Part shown: positions 8,087 to 15,878 of the stretch, piece by piece
How positions within the stretch are numbered: the stretch's first letter is position 1
Layout: each line of letters starts with the position of its first letter
Assembly (NCBI RefSeq): GCF_010500925.1
Contig: NZ_QVMG01000001.1
Location: forward strand, 248,001-312,000
Direction of reading: 5' to 3'
DNA from: Parabacteroides sp. 52
GTDB taxonomy: Bacteria > Bacteroidota > Bacteroidia > Bacteroidales > Tannerellaceae
DNA length: 64,000 nt
Translations under genes and position numbers: made by a program
Notes under the pieces: model-generated
Seen by the model: only the letters and a program-made list of their open reading frames with translations
The model's database searches: none
Told to the model about the DNA's origin: nothing

Positions 8087-9943
8087 ATGTTAACAACACT
8101 GATTATCCTCGCATTATCGGCTGTATTCTTTGTGCATGGAAAAATACGTTCCGATATTGTCGCTCTATGTGCGCTCATCCTTCTTATCGTATTGGGTATA
8201 TTAACTCCGGAAGAGGCTCTTTCCGGTTTCTCCAACTCCATCGTCATCATGATGGTGGGATTATTTGTAGTCGGAGGTGCCATATTCAAGACCGGTCTGG
8301 CCAAAATAATCAGTAGTAAAATATTACAGATGGCAGGTAAAAGCGAATTGAAATTATTTGTTCTTGTCATGTTGGTTACCGCTTTTATTGGGGCTTTTGT
8401 CAGTAACACCGGCACAGTGGCCTTGATGCTCCCCATTGTGATAAGTATGGCTGTCGGTGCTCAAATCAGTCCAAGCCGCTTCTTGATGCCGATGGCTTTT
8501 GCCAGTAGCATGGGAGGCATGATGACTCTCATTGGTACCCCGCCGAACCTGGTGATCAACGACATACTGATACAGAACAATTTCAAAGGCTTATACTTCT
8601 TTTCATTTACTCCCGTAGGACTTGTGTGTATACTAGTGGGACTCATCGTATTGATCCCGTTAAGCAAACGCTTCCTTACCCGGAAAGAAGACAGAAAAGG
8701 AGATACTTCCACCGGCCGCTCCGCCAAAGAACTGGCTCAGAAATTCCAGTTGGCAGACAATTTGTATCGTGCACATATCACGCGCCACTCTGTCATTCGT
8801 GATAAAAAACTAATCGATCTAAACATCACACAAACATACAATGTCTCTATCCTGGAAATAAGACGCAAATCCACTTCTCAGGGTCGCTTTCTGAAAACGG
8901 TAGACCAGAAGCTGGCTGGTCCGGAAACAGAACTCAAAGACGAAGACATTCTATACCTGTTTGGGGAATTTGAGAATGTAGAACGGTTTGCCCAAGAGAA
9001 CAAACTGGAACTGACCGAAACAAAAGTGTCCGAGTTCGCAGGAAGCTCCGCTCCGGAAAAACTGAGTGTACAGGAAATTGGTATTGCCGAAGTACTGCTC
9101 ACGCCGGAATCCAAATTGATCGGGCAAGCAGTAAAAGACTCTGAATTTCGCGATAAATACGGGGTAAATGTACTAGGCGTAGAACGTAACGGGAAATATA
9201 TCCTATCCAATATCAAAGACCTGAAAATGGAATTTGGCGATGTACTGTTGATCCAGGGCACTTGGGAGAATATAGCGCGCATGAGTAAGAAACAGACAAA
9301 CTGGGTTGTACTGGGGCAACCTATTGAAGAAGCGTCTAAAGTAACCCTTGATTACAAAGCCCCTTTGGCAGCCCTGATTATGCTAGGCATGATCCTGGCC
9401 ATGGTGTTTCAGGTAATACCCTCTGTTGCTGCCGTCTTAATAGCCGCTGTTCTGATGATACTCACCGGTTGTTTCCGTACCGTGGAAGATGCCTATAAAA
9501 CAATCAACTGGGAAAGTATCGTATTGATCGCCGCCATGCTACCGATGTCACTGGCCCTGGAAAAGACGGGGGCTTCCGCTCTTATTTCCGAAAGATTAGT
9601 CGGTGGATTGGGAAGTTATGGTCCTATCGTATTGATGGCCGGTATCTATTTCACCACTTCCCTGATGACAATGTTTATCAGTAACACGGCCACCGCCGTA
9701 CTGGTAGCTCCCATTGCCTTGCAATCCGCTCTATCGATAGGCGTTAGTCCTTATCCTTTCTTACTGGCCGTAGCTGTTTCTGCCAGCATGTGTTTTGCCT
9801 CTCCTTTCTCAACCCCTCCGAATGCATTGGTTATGTCAGCCGGTAAATATACCTTTATGGATTATGTCAAAGTAGGATTGCCTTTACAGCTTATCATGGG
9901 CATTGTTATGATATTTGTATTACCTTTACTTTTCCCGTTCTAA
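8087..9943 (+). CDS. SLC13-family permease with two RCK_C (TrkA-C) domains
   Basis: A 618-residue inner-membrane transporter of the SLC13/DASS (ion transporter superfamily) group. About five N-terminal helices (residues 1-200) include SNTGTVALMLP and TLIGTPPNLVIND, the typical re-entrant hairpin motif. Two cytoplasmic RCK_C domains follow at about 210-310 (LIDLNITQTYNVSILEIRR) and 325-405 (EVLLTPESKLIGQAVKDSEF), then the second helical half from about 425 with the inverted-repeat motif SNTATAVLVAP and ASPFSTPPNALVM. Substrates in this family include sulfate, dicarboxylates and other small anions with sodium. The RCK_C pair usually binds a regulatory ligand. The substrate cannot be told from the sequence. 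It is followed after 50 bp by the DUF2156 gene. Confidence 0.88.
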   Translation: MLTTLIILALSAVFFVHGKIRSDIVALCALILLIVLGILTPEEALSGFSNSIVIMMVGLFVVGGAIFKTGLAKIISSKILQMAGKSELKLFVLVMLVTAFIGAFVSNTGTVALMLPIVISMAVGAQISPSRFLMPMAFASSMGGMMTLIGTPPNLVINDILIQNNFKGLYFFSFTPVGLVCILVGLIVLIPLSKRFLTRKEDRKGDTSTGRSAKELAQKFQLADNLYRAHITRHSVIRDKKLIDLNITQTYNVSILEIRRKSTSQGRFLKTVDQKLAGPETELKDEDILYLFGEFENVERFAQENKLELTETKVSEFAGSSAPEKLSVQEIGIAEVLLTPESKLIGQAVKDSEFRDKYGVNVLGVERNGKYILSNIKDLKMEFGDVLLIQGTWENIARMSKKQTNWVVLGQPIEEASKVTLDYKAPLAALIMLGMILAMVFQVIPSVAAVLIAAVLMILTGCFRTVEDAYKTINWESIVLIAAMLPMSLALEKTGASALISERLVGGLGSYGPIVLMAGIYFTTSLMTMFISNTATAVLVAPIALQSALSIGVSPYPFLLAVAVSASMCFASPFSTPPNALVMSAGKYTFMDYVKVGLPLQLIMGIVMIFVLPLLFPF

Positions 9944-9993
9944 ACAATTCGGCAGGTTTTTAGTTCTATAAAAAGAATAAGGATAAAATAAAT

Positions 9994-10959
9994 ATGAAAT
10001 TAGTATTTAAACCGATAACATTAAACGATAAAGAACGGATAACCTCGTTTACAATGCCCGGAGAGTATCGCAACTGCGACTTCTCTTTTGCCAATATGTG
10101 TAGCTGGCGATTTCTTTATGACAGTGAGTTTGCCATTATGGATGGATTTCTTCTCATTCGTTTCCGCATTGAAGAGAAAAAACGTCTGGCCTATATGATG
10201 CCTATAGGAAAAGGGAATCTAAAAGCAGTTATTGACCTATTGGAAGAAGATGCACTGGAAAATGGACACCCTCTCTTATTATTGGGTATCACACAGGATG
10301 CACAAAAAGAATTAGAAAAGGTGTCTCCCGGCGATTTCGTTTATATCCCCGAACGTGACTATTCCGACTATATATATATGCGCGAGGATCTGGCCACACT
10401 GGTTGGTAAAAAATACCAAGCCAAACGCAATCACGTCAACAAATTCAAAAAATCCTATACTTATAAATATATGCCGATCACTCCCGAGCTAGTTCCTTTT
10501 TGTCTCGAACTGGAAAGGAAGTGGTATAAGGCCAACCGCACAGAAGAGGATGTCGAAGAATTGACCGATGAACGTCGTTCGCTTACCTACGCACTGCATC
10601 ACTTTGATGAACTGGGACTGATCGGAGGAGGTATATGTGTGGATGAACAGATCGTTGCTTTTTCTTTTGGCGCTCCTGTCAACCACAACACATTTGCTGT
10701 ACACATAGAAAAGGCTGATGTTCATTACGAAGGGGCGTATGCCGCCATTAACCAGGAATTTGCTTCTCACCTTCCCGAAAAATACATATACATTAACAGG
10801 GAAGAAGATTTAGGTATACCCGGTCTTCGTCAGGCTAAATTATCTTATCATCCGGTTGAAATACTGGAGAAGAGTACTACTGTCAAAAAAATACACCGAA
10901 AAGAACCCAACAGTGACCAGAAAAGAGCAAATCATGGATCTCTGGCGGATATGCTTTGA
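9994..10959 (+). CDS. DUF2156 (GNAT-fold, aminoacyl-transfer-like) protein
   Basis: A 321-residue soluble protein with the DUF2156 fold, related to the C-terminal catalytic part of phosphatidylglycerol lysyltransferase (MprF) and to FemX-like aminoacyl transferases. Recognisable features are CDFSFANMCSWRFLYD near the N-terminus, GKKYQAKRNHVNKFKKSY in the middle, and the GNAT-like segments VAFSFGAP and EGAYAAINQEF. The end INREEDLGIPGLRQAKLSY matches the family's C-terminal motif. No membrane helices are seen, so a soluble acyl or aminoacyl transferase is likely, but substrate and product are unknown. It overlaps the reading frame of the following GNAT gene, so the two are probably translated together. 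Confidence 0.8.
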   Translation: MKLVFKPITLNDKERITSFTMPGEYRNCDFSFANMCSWRFLYDSEFAIMDGFLLIRFRIEEKKRLAYMMPIGKGNLKAVIDLLEEDALENGHPLLLLGITQDAQKELEKVSPGDFVYIPERDYSDYIYMREDLATLVGKKYQAKRNHVNKFKKSYTYKYMPITPELVPFCLELERKWYKANRTEEDVEELTDERRSLTYALHHFDELGLIGGGICVDEQIVAFSFGAPVNHNTFAVHIEKADVHYEGAYAAINQEFASHLPEKYIYINREEDLGIPGLRQAKLSYHPVEILEKSTTVKKIHRKEPNSDQKRANHGSLADML

Positions 10960-11857
10960 TGATTCGGAAGAATTTATTCAAGTCTACTTCGAACAGGTCT
11001 ATAAAGAAGCGAATGCCTTGACAATAGAGCAGGAAGGCCGGATCATTGCCGCCCTTCAGATAATTCCTTATACCATGACCTGGTGTGAGACGGAACTTAC
11101 TCTGTCTTATATATCCGGTGCCTGTACCGCTCCCGAAGAACGAGGGAAAGGACATATGGGAAGACTCTTAACTATGGCTTTTCAGAAAATGCGGGAGAGA
11201 CAGACAGACTTGACAGCCCTTATACCAGCCGAACCCTGGCTGTTTGATTATTACCGGAAGCTAGGATATACAGAAACTTTTGACTATGCCTTGATTCCTT
11301 TTGAACATAAGACCGGACAAGAAACCGCTTCTTCTTATTCATTCTTTTCTCTTGATGTGAAAGCCGGAGATATATGGTATGCCTTTTTCGATCGGAAATT
11401 AAGAGAACGTCCCTTGTGTATATTGCATACCCGGGAGGATTTTCATACCATTTTACGGGATATTCAAATGAGTAAAGGACAAACAATCGGTGTCACAGAC
11501 TCCTTGGGTAAACCTGTCGGAATGGCTTTCATCGTTCCGGAAAAGAACAATATATACATTAAAGAGATTCTTTACGAAAACGATGCGGTAAAAAATATTT
11601 TATGGCAAAAAGGAACGGAGCTTTTCGGTGCAAAACAAGGGGTATGTAAGCTCCCTGTCTCCCATACTGAAACCGCTCATCCTCTGGGTATGTCCCTGAT
11701 TCTGAACAAAGAAAAAATGATTAATCGATGGTTGGCCAAACACCCGCATACCTCTTTCTGCGTTGAAGAAATGAGAGAACTGGAGGATGCCACCCTTACC
11801 CGTACCCTGTTAGGATATGCTGACCGGGAAGGATATATGAGTCTGATGCTGGATTAA
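10856..11857 (+). CDS. GNAT-family N-acetyltransferase (Eis-like two-domain type)
   Basis: A protein of up to 333 residues with a GNAT acetyl-CoA-binding core: YISGACTAPEERGKGHMGRLL carries the R/Q-x-x-G-x-G/A loop (residues about 95-115). A second half resembles the Eis/COG4552 type with a sterol-carrier-like tail. The start is uncertain. The ATG at 10856 gives a 104-bp overlap with the DUF2156 gene. A GTG at 10913 or an ATG at 10934 would shorten the overlap and begin just before the conserved DLWRICFDDSEEF segment. I list the longest form. The target of acetylation is unknown. The pairing of two GNAT-fold genes suggests linked steps on one substrate, which is an inference from position only. 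Confidence 0.78.
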   Translation: MKYWRRVLLSKKYTEKNPTVTRKEQIMDLWRICFDDSEEFIQVYFEQVYKEANALTIEQEGRIIAALQIIPYTMTWCETELTLSYISGACTAPEERGKGHMGRLLTMAFQKMRERQTDLTALIPAEPWLFDYYRKLGYTETFDYALIPFEHKTGQETASSYSFFSLDVKAGDIWYAFFDRKLRERPLCILHTREDFHTILRDIQMSKGQTIGVTDSLGKPVGMAFIVPEKNNIYIKEILYENDAVKNILWQKGTELFGAKQGVCKLPVSHTETAHPLGMSLILNKEKMINRWLAKHPHTSFCVEEMRELEDATLTRTLLGYADREGYMSLMLD

Positions 11858-11858
11858 C

Positions 11859-13043
11859 TCAACTTTTCTTCGAACCAATCCATGTGGCTTTCCGCCAGAG
11901 CCATTCTGCCGGACCATGTGTATGGTTACGTAACCACCAATGACAAAATAGCAATTGTAAAATAAGCAAGAGAATACCCACACCGAAACTGGCAGTTGTC
12001 GGCAATACCTTATAAAGCCCCAAGCCGGGTCCGAAATAGATAAAAGACCCCAAAAGCGACTGCATCAGATAATTCGTCAGACTCATTCGTCCCAGAGGTG
12101 ATAAGACCTTCAAGACAGATTGCACCTTGACCACCTGCCAACCAATCACAACCAGAGCAACCCATACCCACATAAAGGAGAAGTTACGCAGAGAAGAAAC
12201 AATCGTTTTCATCGGAGTTAATAACTCTTTACGTTCCAGCATTCCGGGCAAAACATCCGTCAAAATAAAAAGAGGTATAAAACAACCTATTGCTACACAA
12301 AGTGTACCCAGCCAGAAACGTCTGTTGCCTGCCCCATATTGAAAGAATTGCTTGCGTCCAAGCAAGAATCCCAAGATAAAGAGAGAGGCTGTCTGGAAAA
12401 AACGTCCGAATCCCCATGCCCATAAGAGACTGAATAATTGTCCATCCCACAGGTTTGACTTTATCATTGCCCAGAAACTATCACCTTCCAGGAAAGGATA
12501 CATTTTCCGTGCATGTACTCCATAGGCAGCCGGACCGGCTGTATAATCCGGATGAAACAGCGCATATAAAAATTTAGCCCATTCCATCGGTTGCAACATC
12601 AGTATAACGGCGATACAAAACAACACTTTGTTATTTAACTTACAGACCGGAATAAGAATCAACCCGATGATAGAATAAAGAACCAATATCTCTCCCGGAA
12701 AAAAGGCAGCGTTGACACATCCGATCAAAAAGAGAAGCACCATGCGCCAGAGAAAACGCAAACGAAAATCCTTGCCTCGCTTCTCCTGGTTATCAAACAT
12801 TATAAAGAAACTAAAACCAAACAACAAGGCGAAAATGGCATAGGCCTTTCCGGCAAAAAGGAAAAAGAGCGTATCCCAAATGCCCTTATCCAAAGCCTGA
12901 AAAAAAGGAGTTGTCGATTGAGGGAAATTATACAGATTGAAATGTTCTATATTGTGCAATAACAAAATAGCCATCACAGCCAGTCCACGCAAAGCATCAG
13001 CCACTTCTATACGAGGTCTTTGGGAAAGTAGTTCGTTTTTCAT
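11859..13043 (-). CDS. DUF418-domain polytopic membrane protein
   Basis: A multi-pass inner-membrane protein of the DUF418/YeiB group. From the ATG at 13043 (MKNELLSQRPRIEVADALRG) it has 394 residues. An alternative ATG at 13067 would add eight residues. It opens with the VADALRGLAVMAILLLHNI motif shared by DUF418 and acyltransferase-3-like proteins. It has about ten hydrophobic helices and ends in the DUF418 signature SPLGRMSLTNYLMQS and a W-rich tail (GPAEWLWRKATW). Members are proposed to act on or transport cell-envelope components, but the function is not established. It converges with the GNAT gene with a one-base gap and no terminator hairpin, so their transcripts may overlap. Confidence 0.83.
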   Translation of the reverse strand: MKNELLSQRPRIEVADALRGLAVMAILLLHNIEHFNLYNFPQSTTPFFQALDKGIWDTLFFLFAGKAYAIFALLFGFSFFIMFDNQEKRGKDFRLRFLWRMVLLFLIGCVNAAFFPGEILVLYSIIGLILIPVCKLNNKVLFCIAVILMLQPMEWAKFLYALFHPDYTAGPAAYGVHARKMYPFLEGDSFWAMIKSNLWDGQLFSLLWAWGFGRFFQTASLFILGFLLGRKQFFQYGAGNRRFWLGTLCVAIGCFIPLFILTDVLPGMLERKELLTPMKTIVSSLRNFSFMWVWVALVVIGWQVVKVQSVLKVLSPLGRMSLTNYLMQSLLGSFIYFGPGLGLYKVLPTTASFGVGILLLILQLLFCHWWLRNHTHGPAEWLWRKATWIGSKKS

Positions 13044-13145
13044 ATAATTTAGTTCTAAGATAGACAATGAGGGTGTAAAAGTAAATAAACTATCTCAAAC
13101 CCGAAAATCCCCAAGGCAAAGAGGATGAAAAAGAGAAATGAGCCC

Positions 13146-13175
13146 TTGTATTCTGGGAAATATCACTTACTTTTG
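13146..13175 (+). promoter_or_regulatory. Bacteroidetes-type promoter for the patatin-barrel gene
   Basis: TTG (13146-13148), a 19-nt spacer and TACTTTTG (13168-13175) match the consensus well. Transcription would start near 13182, so the upstream ATG at 13125 cannot be used and translation should begin at 13200. Confidence 0.75.
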
Positions 13176-13199
13176 TATATCAGCCGAGTCAACATCTAT

Positions 13200-15497
13200 A
13201 TGAAAAAGATATATCTATTATTCCTGTTATTTTTTAGTTTCACTTCTTATTTATCCGCTCAAAAAGTCGGTTTGGTACTGAGTGGCGGAGGAGCGAAAGG
13301 AGCGGCACACATAGGCGTGATTAAAGCGTTGGAGGAAAACAATATACCAATTGACTATGTAACCGGCACTTCGATCGGAGCCATTATCGGTAGTTTATAT
13401 GCCATGGGGTATTCACCCGATGAGATGCTTGAACTCATATTATCCAAAGAATTTGAATATTGGCAGACAGGCACTGTAGAAGAAGAATACAGTTACTATT
13501 TCAGAGACCCTGTCCCGACAGCCGAATTCGGCCATTTCTCGATAGATATGTCTGACTCGCTCCAGATAAAAGCCAATTTTCTTTCCCAAAGTATCATAAA
13601 CCCTATCCAGATGAACCAGGCTTTCCTAGCACTTTTTGCTCAGGCTACCGCAAAAGCCGGCTGGAATTTTGATAATTTATTCGTTCCCTTTCGTTGCGTT
13701 GCTTCTGATATCTACGGAAAGAAAGCAGTCATCTTCAAAAATGGCGATTTAGGAGATGCCGTACGGGCATCCATGAGTTTTCCTTTTGTGTTCCAGGCAA
13801 TTTGGAAGGATAGCGTACCTCTTTTCGATGGAGGTATTTATGATAATTTCCCTGTTTCTCCCATGAAAGAGGCTTTCGCTCCGGATTTCATCTTTGGTTC
13901 TGCTGTGGCAGGAGCCAACCAGCAAAAACCCTCCGAAAACCTGTATAATCAACTGGAAACAATGATTATGCAAAAAACCGAATATACTGTACCGGAAGAG
14001 GAAGGCATGATGATTCAATTCCGTTTCCCCGATGTATCCTTACTGGATTTTCCCCGGGGAAAAGAATTGATGGAAATAGGGTATAATCGGACCATCGCAT
14101 TGATCGACTCCATCAAAGAACGCGTCCCCCGGGAAGTACCCTTAGAAGAAGTCATGAATCGACGGAAAACGTATAAAGAAAATCTTCCTGCCCTTACATT
14201 CAAAAACATTTACATCACCGGAGTGACCGAAGCACAACGCTTGTATATCGAAGCGCAGTTACATAGGGATATCAATAACGAATTTTCAATGCATGATTTC
14301 AAACGGGCCTATTTCAAAATACTGACCTATTCGAAAATAAAGGAGATCATGCCACATGCTATTTATAACCGGAAAGAGAATAAATTCGACCTTTATCTGG
14401 ATGTCACAATGAAAGATGAAGTCACAGTCGATTTCGGCGGTAATGTATCTTCTCACCAGGCGAATCAACTCTTTTTAGGATTGGGTTATCAATTTTTGGG
14501 AAGAGTAGCTACGGAATCGCGTGCCAATTTCCAGGTTGGTAATTCATTCAGTGGCATTATGCTGGATGAACGCATCTACCTCCAGACGCGGATTCCTTCT
14601 TACTTAAATCTACGCGGTGTATATTCCCAAAAGAACTTTTCTGAAAGCCAATCCCTCTTTTACGAAGATATGGTACCGGCTATAATGAAACAAAAAGAGT
14701 TATATGCCAAATTACTATTGGGATTACCTTTCCTCAATAAGGCCAAAGCGGAAATAGGCATAGGCTACGGAAGGTTCAATGATTATTACCTGCAAAGCAC
14801 CAATATACCCTTTCCTAATGCAACATTTGACCATAGTTGGTACAATTTGTTCAGCGCCTCTCTGAGTATCGCACAAAACACATTGGATACCAAACAATAT
14901 CCCATTGCCGGTAGCCGGCGCTCCCTTACAGCCTACTACGTGAAAGGCAATGAAAAATATGCTCCTTCTTCTACATCCATATTGGAACCCGTAAGAAGAG
15001 AAAAGCACTCCTGGCTGCAAATGAAAGGACATTGGGAAAGCTATAAGGAACTGAATAATTATTTCAACCTCGGCTATATGGGAGAAGTAGTACTTTCCAG
15101 CAAAAACCTGATGAACAACTATACAGCTTCCGTATTGCAGGCACCCGCTTTCACCCCTACTCCCCACAGTCTGATTGTTTTCAATGAGGCTTTTCGTGCC
15201 AATCAATATCTGGCAGCCGGAGTCAAACCCATCTTAAAGATGAGCCGCCTTCTCCATTTGCGTATGGAACTCTATGCCTTTGCCCCACTTTATGAGATCA
15301 AAAGAGATGCCGACCAGAAGGCCTATTATGGAAAGTTCCTGAAATCATTTGAGTATATGGGAGAAACAGCCCTAGTCATGCAACTGCCTTTTGTTTCTAT
15401 CAGCCTGTATGCCAATGGGTATAGCTATCCAAGAAAAAACTTCAACTTCGGGTTAAATATTGGCTACCTCATCTTCAATCCCAAAATGCTCGATTAG
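13200..15497 (+). CDS. Patatin-like phospholipase fused to an outer-membrane barrel
   Basis: A 765-residue exported lipase with an outer-membrane part. Residues 1-20 are a signal peptide (cleaved after LSA). The patatin domain spans about 22-300: oxyanion loop GGGAKGAAHIG (29-39), nucleophile Ser58 in GTSIG, and catalytic Asp in LFDGGIYDN. Residues about 330-410 form a POTRA-like segment, and the rest has alternating beta strands typical of a BamA/Omp85-type C-terminal barrel, as in PlpD-like type Vd proteins. It probably hydrolyses phospholipid acyl esters at the outer membrane or cell surface. The start at 13200 is supported by the promoter at 13146-13175. It is a stand-alone gene. A second, barrel-less patatin lies at 17491-18345. 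Confidence 0.88.
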   Translation: MKKIYLLFLLFFSFTSYLSAQKVGLVLSGGGAKGAAHIGVIKALEENNIPIDYVTGTSIGAIIGSLYAMGYSPDEMLELILSKEFEYWQTGTVEEEYSYYFRDPVPTAEFGHFSIDMSDSLQIKANFLSQSIINPIQMNQAFLALFAQATAKAGWNFDNLFVPFRCVASDIYGKKAVIFKNGDLGDAVRASMSFPFVFQAIWKDSVPLFDGGIYDNFPVSPMKEAFAPDFIFGSAVAGANQQKPSENLYNQLETMIMQKTEYTVPEEEGMMIQFRFPDVSLLDFPRGKELMEIGYNRTIALIDSIKERVPREVPLEEVMNRRKTYKENLPALTFKNIYITGVTEAQRLYIEAQLHRDINNEFSMHDFKRAYFKILTYSKIKEIMPHAIYNRKENKFDLYLDVTMKDEVTVDFGGNVSSHQANQLFLGLGYQFLGRVATESRANFQVGNSFSGIMLDERIYLQTRIPSYLNLRGVYSQKNFSESQSLFYEDMVPAIMKQKELYAKLLLGLPFLNKAKAEIGIGYGRFNDYYLQSTNIPFPNATFDHSWYNLFSASLSIAQNTLDTKQYPIAGSRRSLTAYYVKGNEKYAPSSTSILEPVRREKHSWLQMKGHWESYKELNNYFNLGYMGEVVLSSKNLMNNYTASVLQAPAFTPTPHSLIVFNEAFRANQYLAAGVKPILKMSRLLHLRMELYAFAPLYEIKRDADQKAYYGKFLKSFEYMGETALVMQLPFVSISLYANGYSYPRKNFNFGLNIGYLIFNPKMLD

Positions 15498-15546
15498 TAA
15501 AGAAGAAACAATCTATTCATTTTTCCTGTAAAAAGAGACGCAAAGG

Positions 15547-15577
15547 TTTGCATATTTAAAAGAAACAACTACCTTTG
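15547..15577 (+). promoter_or_regulatory. Promoter of the tandem tRNA-Arg genes
   Basis: TTTG (15547-15550), 19 nt, then TACCTTTG (15570-15577): a full match to the Bacteroidetes vegetative consensus. The first tRNA begins 22 bp after the -7 box. Confidence 0.8.
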
Positions 15578-15599
15578 CACTCGCATTCACAAATGTATT

Positions 15600-15673
15600 G
15601 GCCGCGTAGCTCAACTGAATAGAGTAGCTGACTACGGATCAGCCGGTTACAGGTTTGAATCCTGTCGCGGTCA
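15600..15673 (+). tRNA. tRNA-Arg (anticodon ACG), first copy
   Basis: A complete cloverleaf of 74 nt. The acceptor stem GGCCGCG pairs with CGCGGTC with one G-U, the discriminator is A, and no CCA is encoded. The anticodon stem GCTGA/TCAGC encloses the loop CTACGGA, giving anticodon ACG at 15634-15636, which decodes CGN arginine codons after deamination of A34 to inosine. The T-arm carries GGTTTGAATCC. Confidence 0.95.
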
Positions 15674-15708
15674 CTCATTTTCAATGTGTATGTTTTGTAT
15701 TTCTTAAT

Positions 15709-15782
15709 GGCCGCGTAGCTCAACTGAATAGAGTAGCTGACTACGGATCAGCCGGTTACAGGTTTGAATCCTGTCGCGGTCA
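15709..15782 (+). tRNA. tRNA-Arg (anticodon ACG), second identical copy
   Basis: Base-for-base identical to the copy at 15600-15673, separated by a 35-nt AT-rich spacer. Both are probably cut from one precursor started at the promoter at 15547-15577 and ended at the hairpin at 15791-15828. Confidence 0.95.
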
Positions 15783-15790
15783 CAAAAATA

Positions 15791-15828
15791 AAAAAAGCGT
15801 TGGAGATTATTCTTTCCAGCGCTTTTTT
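15791..15828 (+). terminator. Intrinsic terminator after the tRNA pair
   Basis: AAAAAAGCGTTGGA (15791-15804) pairs with TCCAGCGCTTTTTT (15815-15828) with one G-T pair and a 10-nt loop, ending in a T run. It separates the tRNA transcript from the ThiC-like gene. Confidence 0.85.
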
Positions 15829-15878
15829 ATTATGGACAAATTATTATGTAAGTTTGTATTGAAATCAACTGCAAATCT

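Noticed and set aside
13125-13199. Longer patatin-barrel start at 13125
   Set aside because: It lies upstream of a consensus promoter and would put 25 residues before a good signal peptide.
15829-15878. TPP riboswitch before the ThiC-like gene
   Set aside because: Only 50 nt are available and the conserved CTGAGA-type elements are absent.
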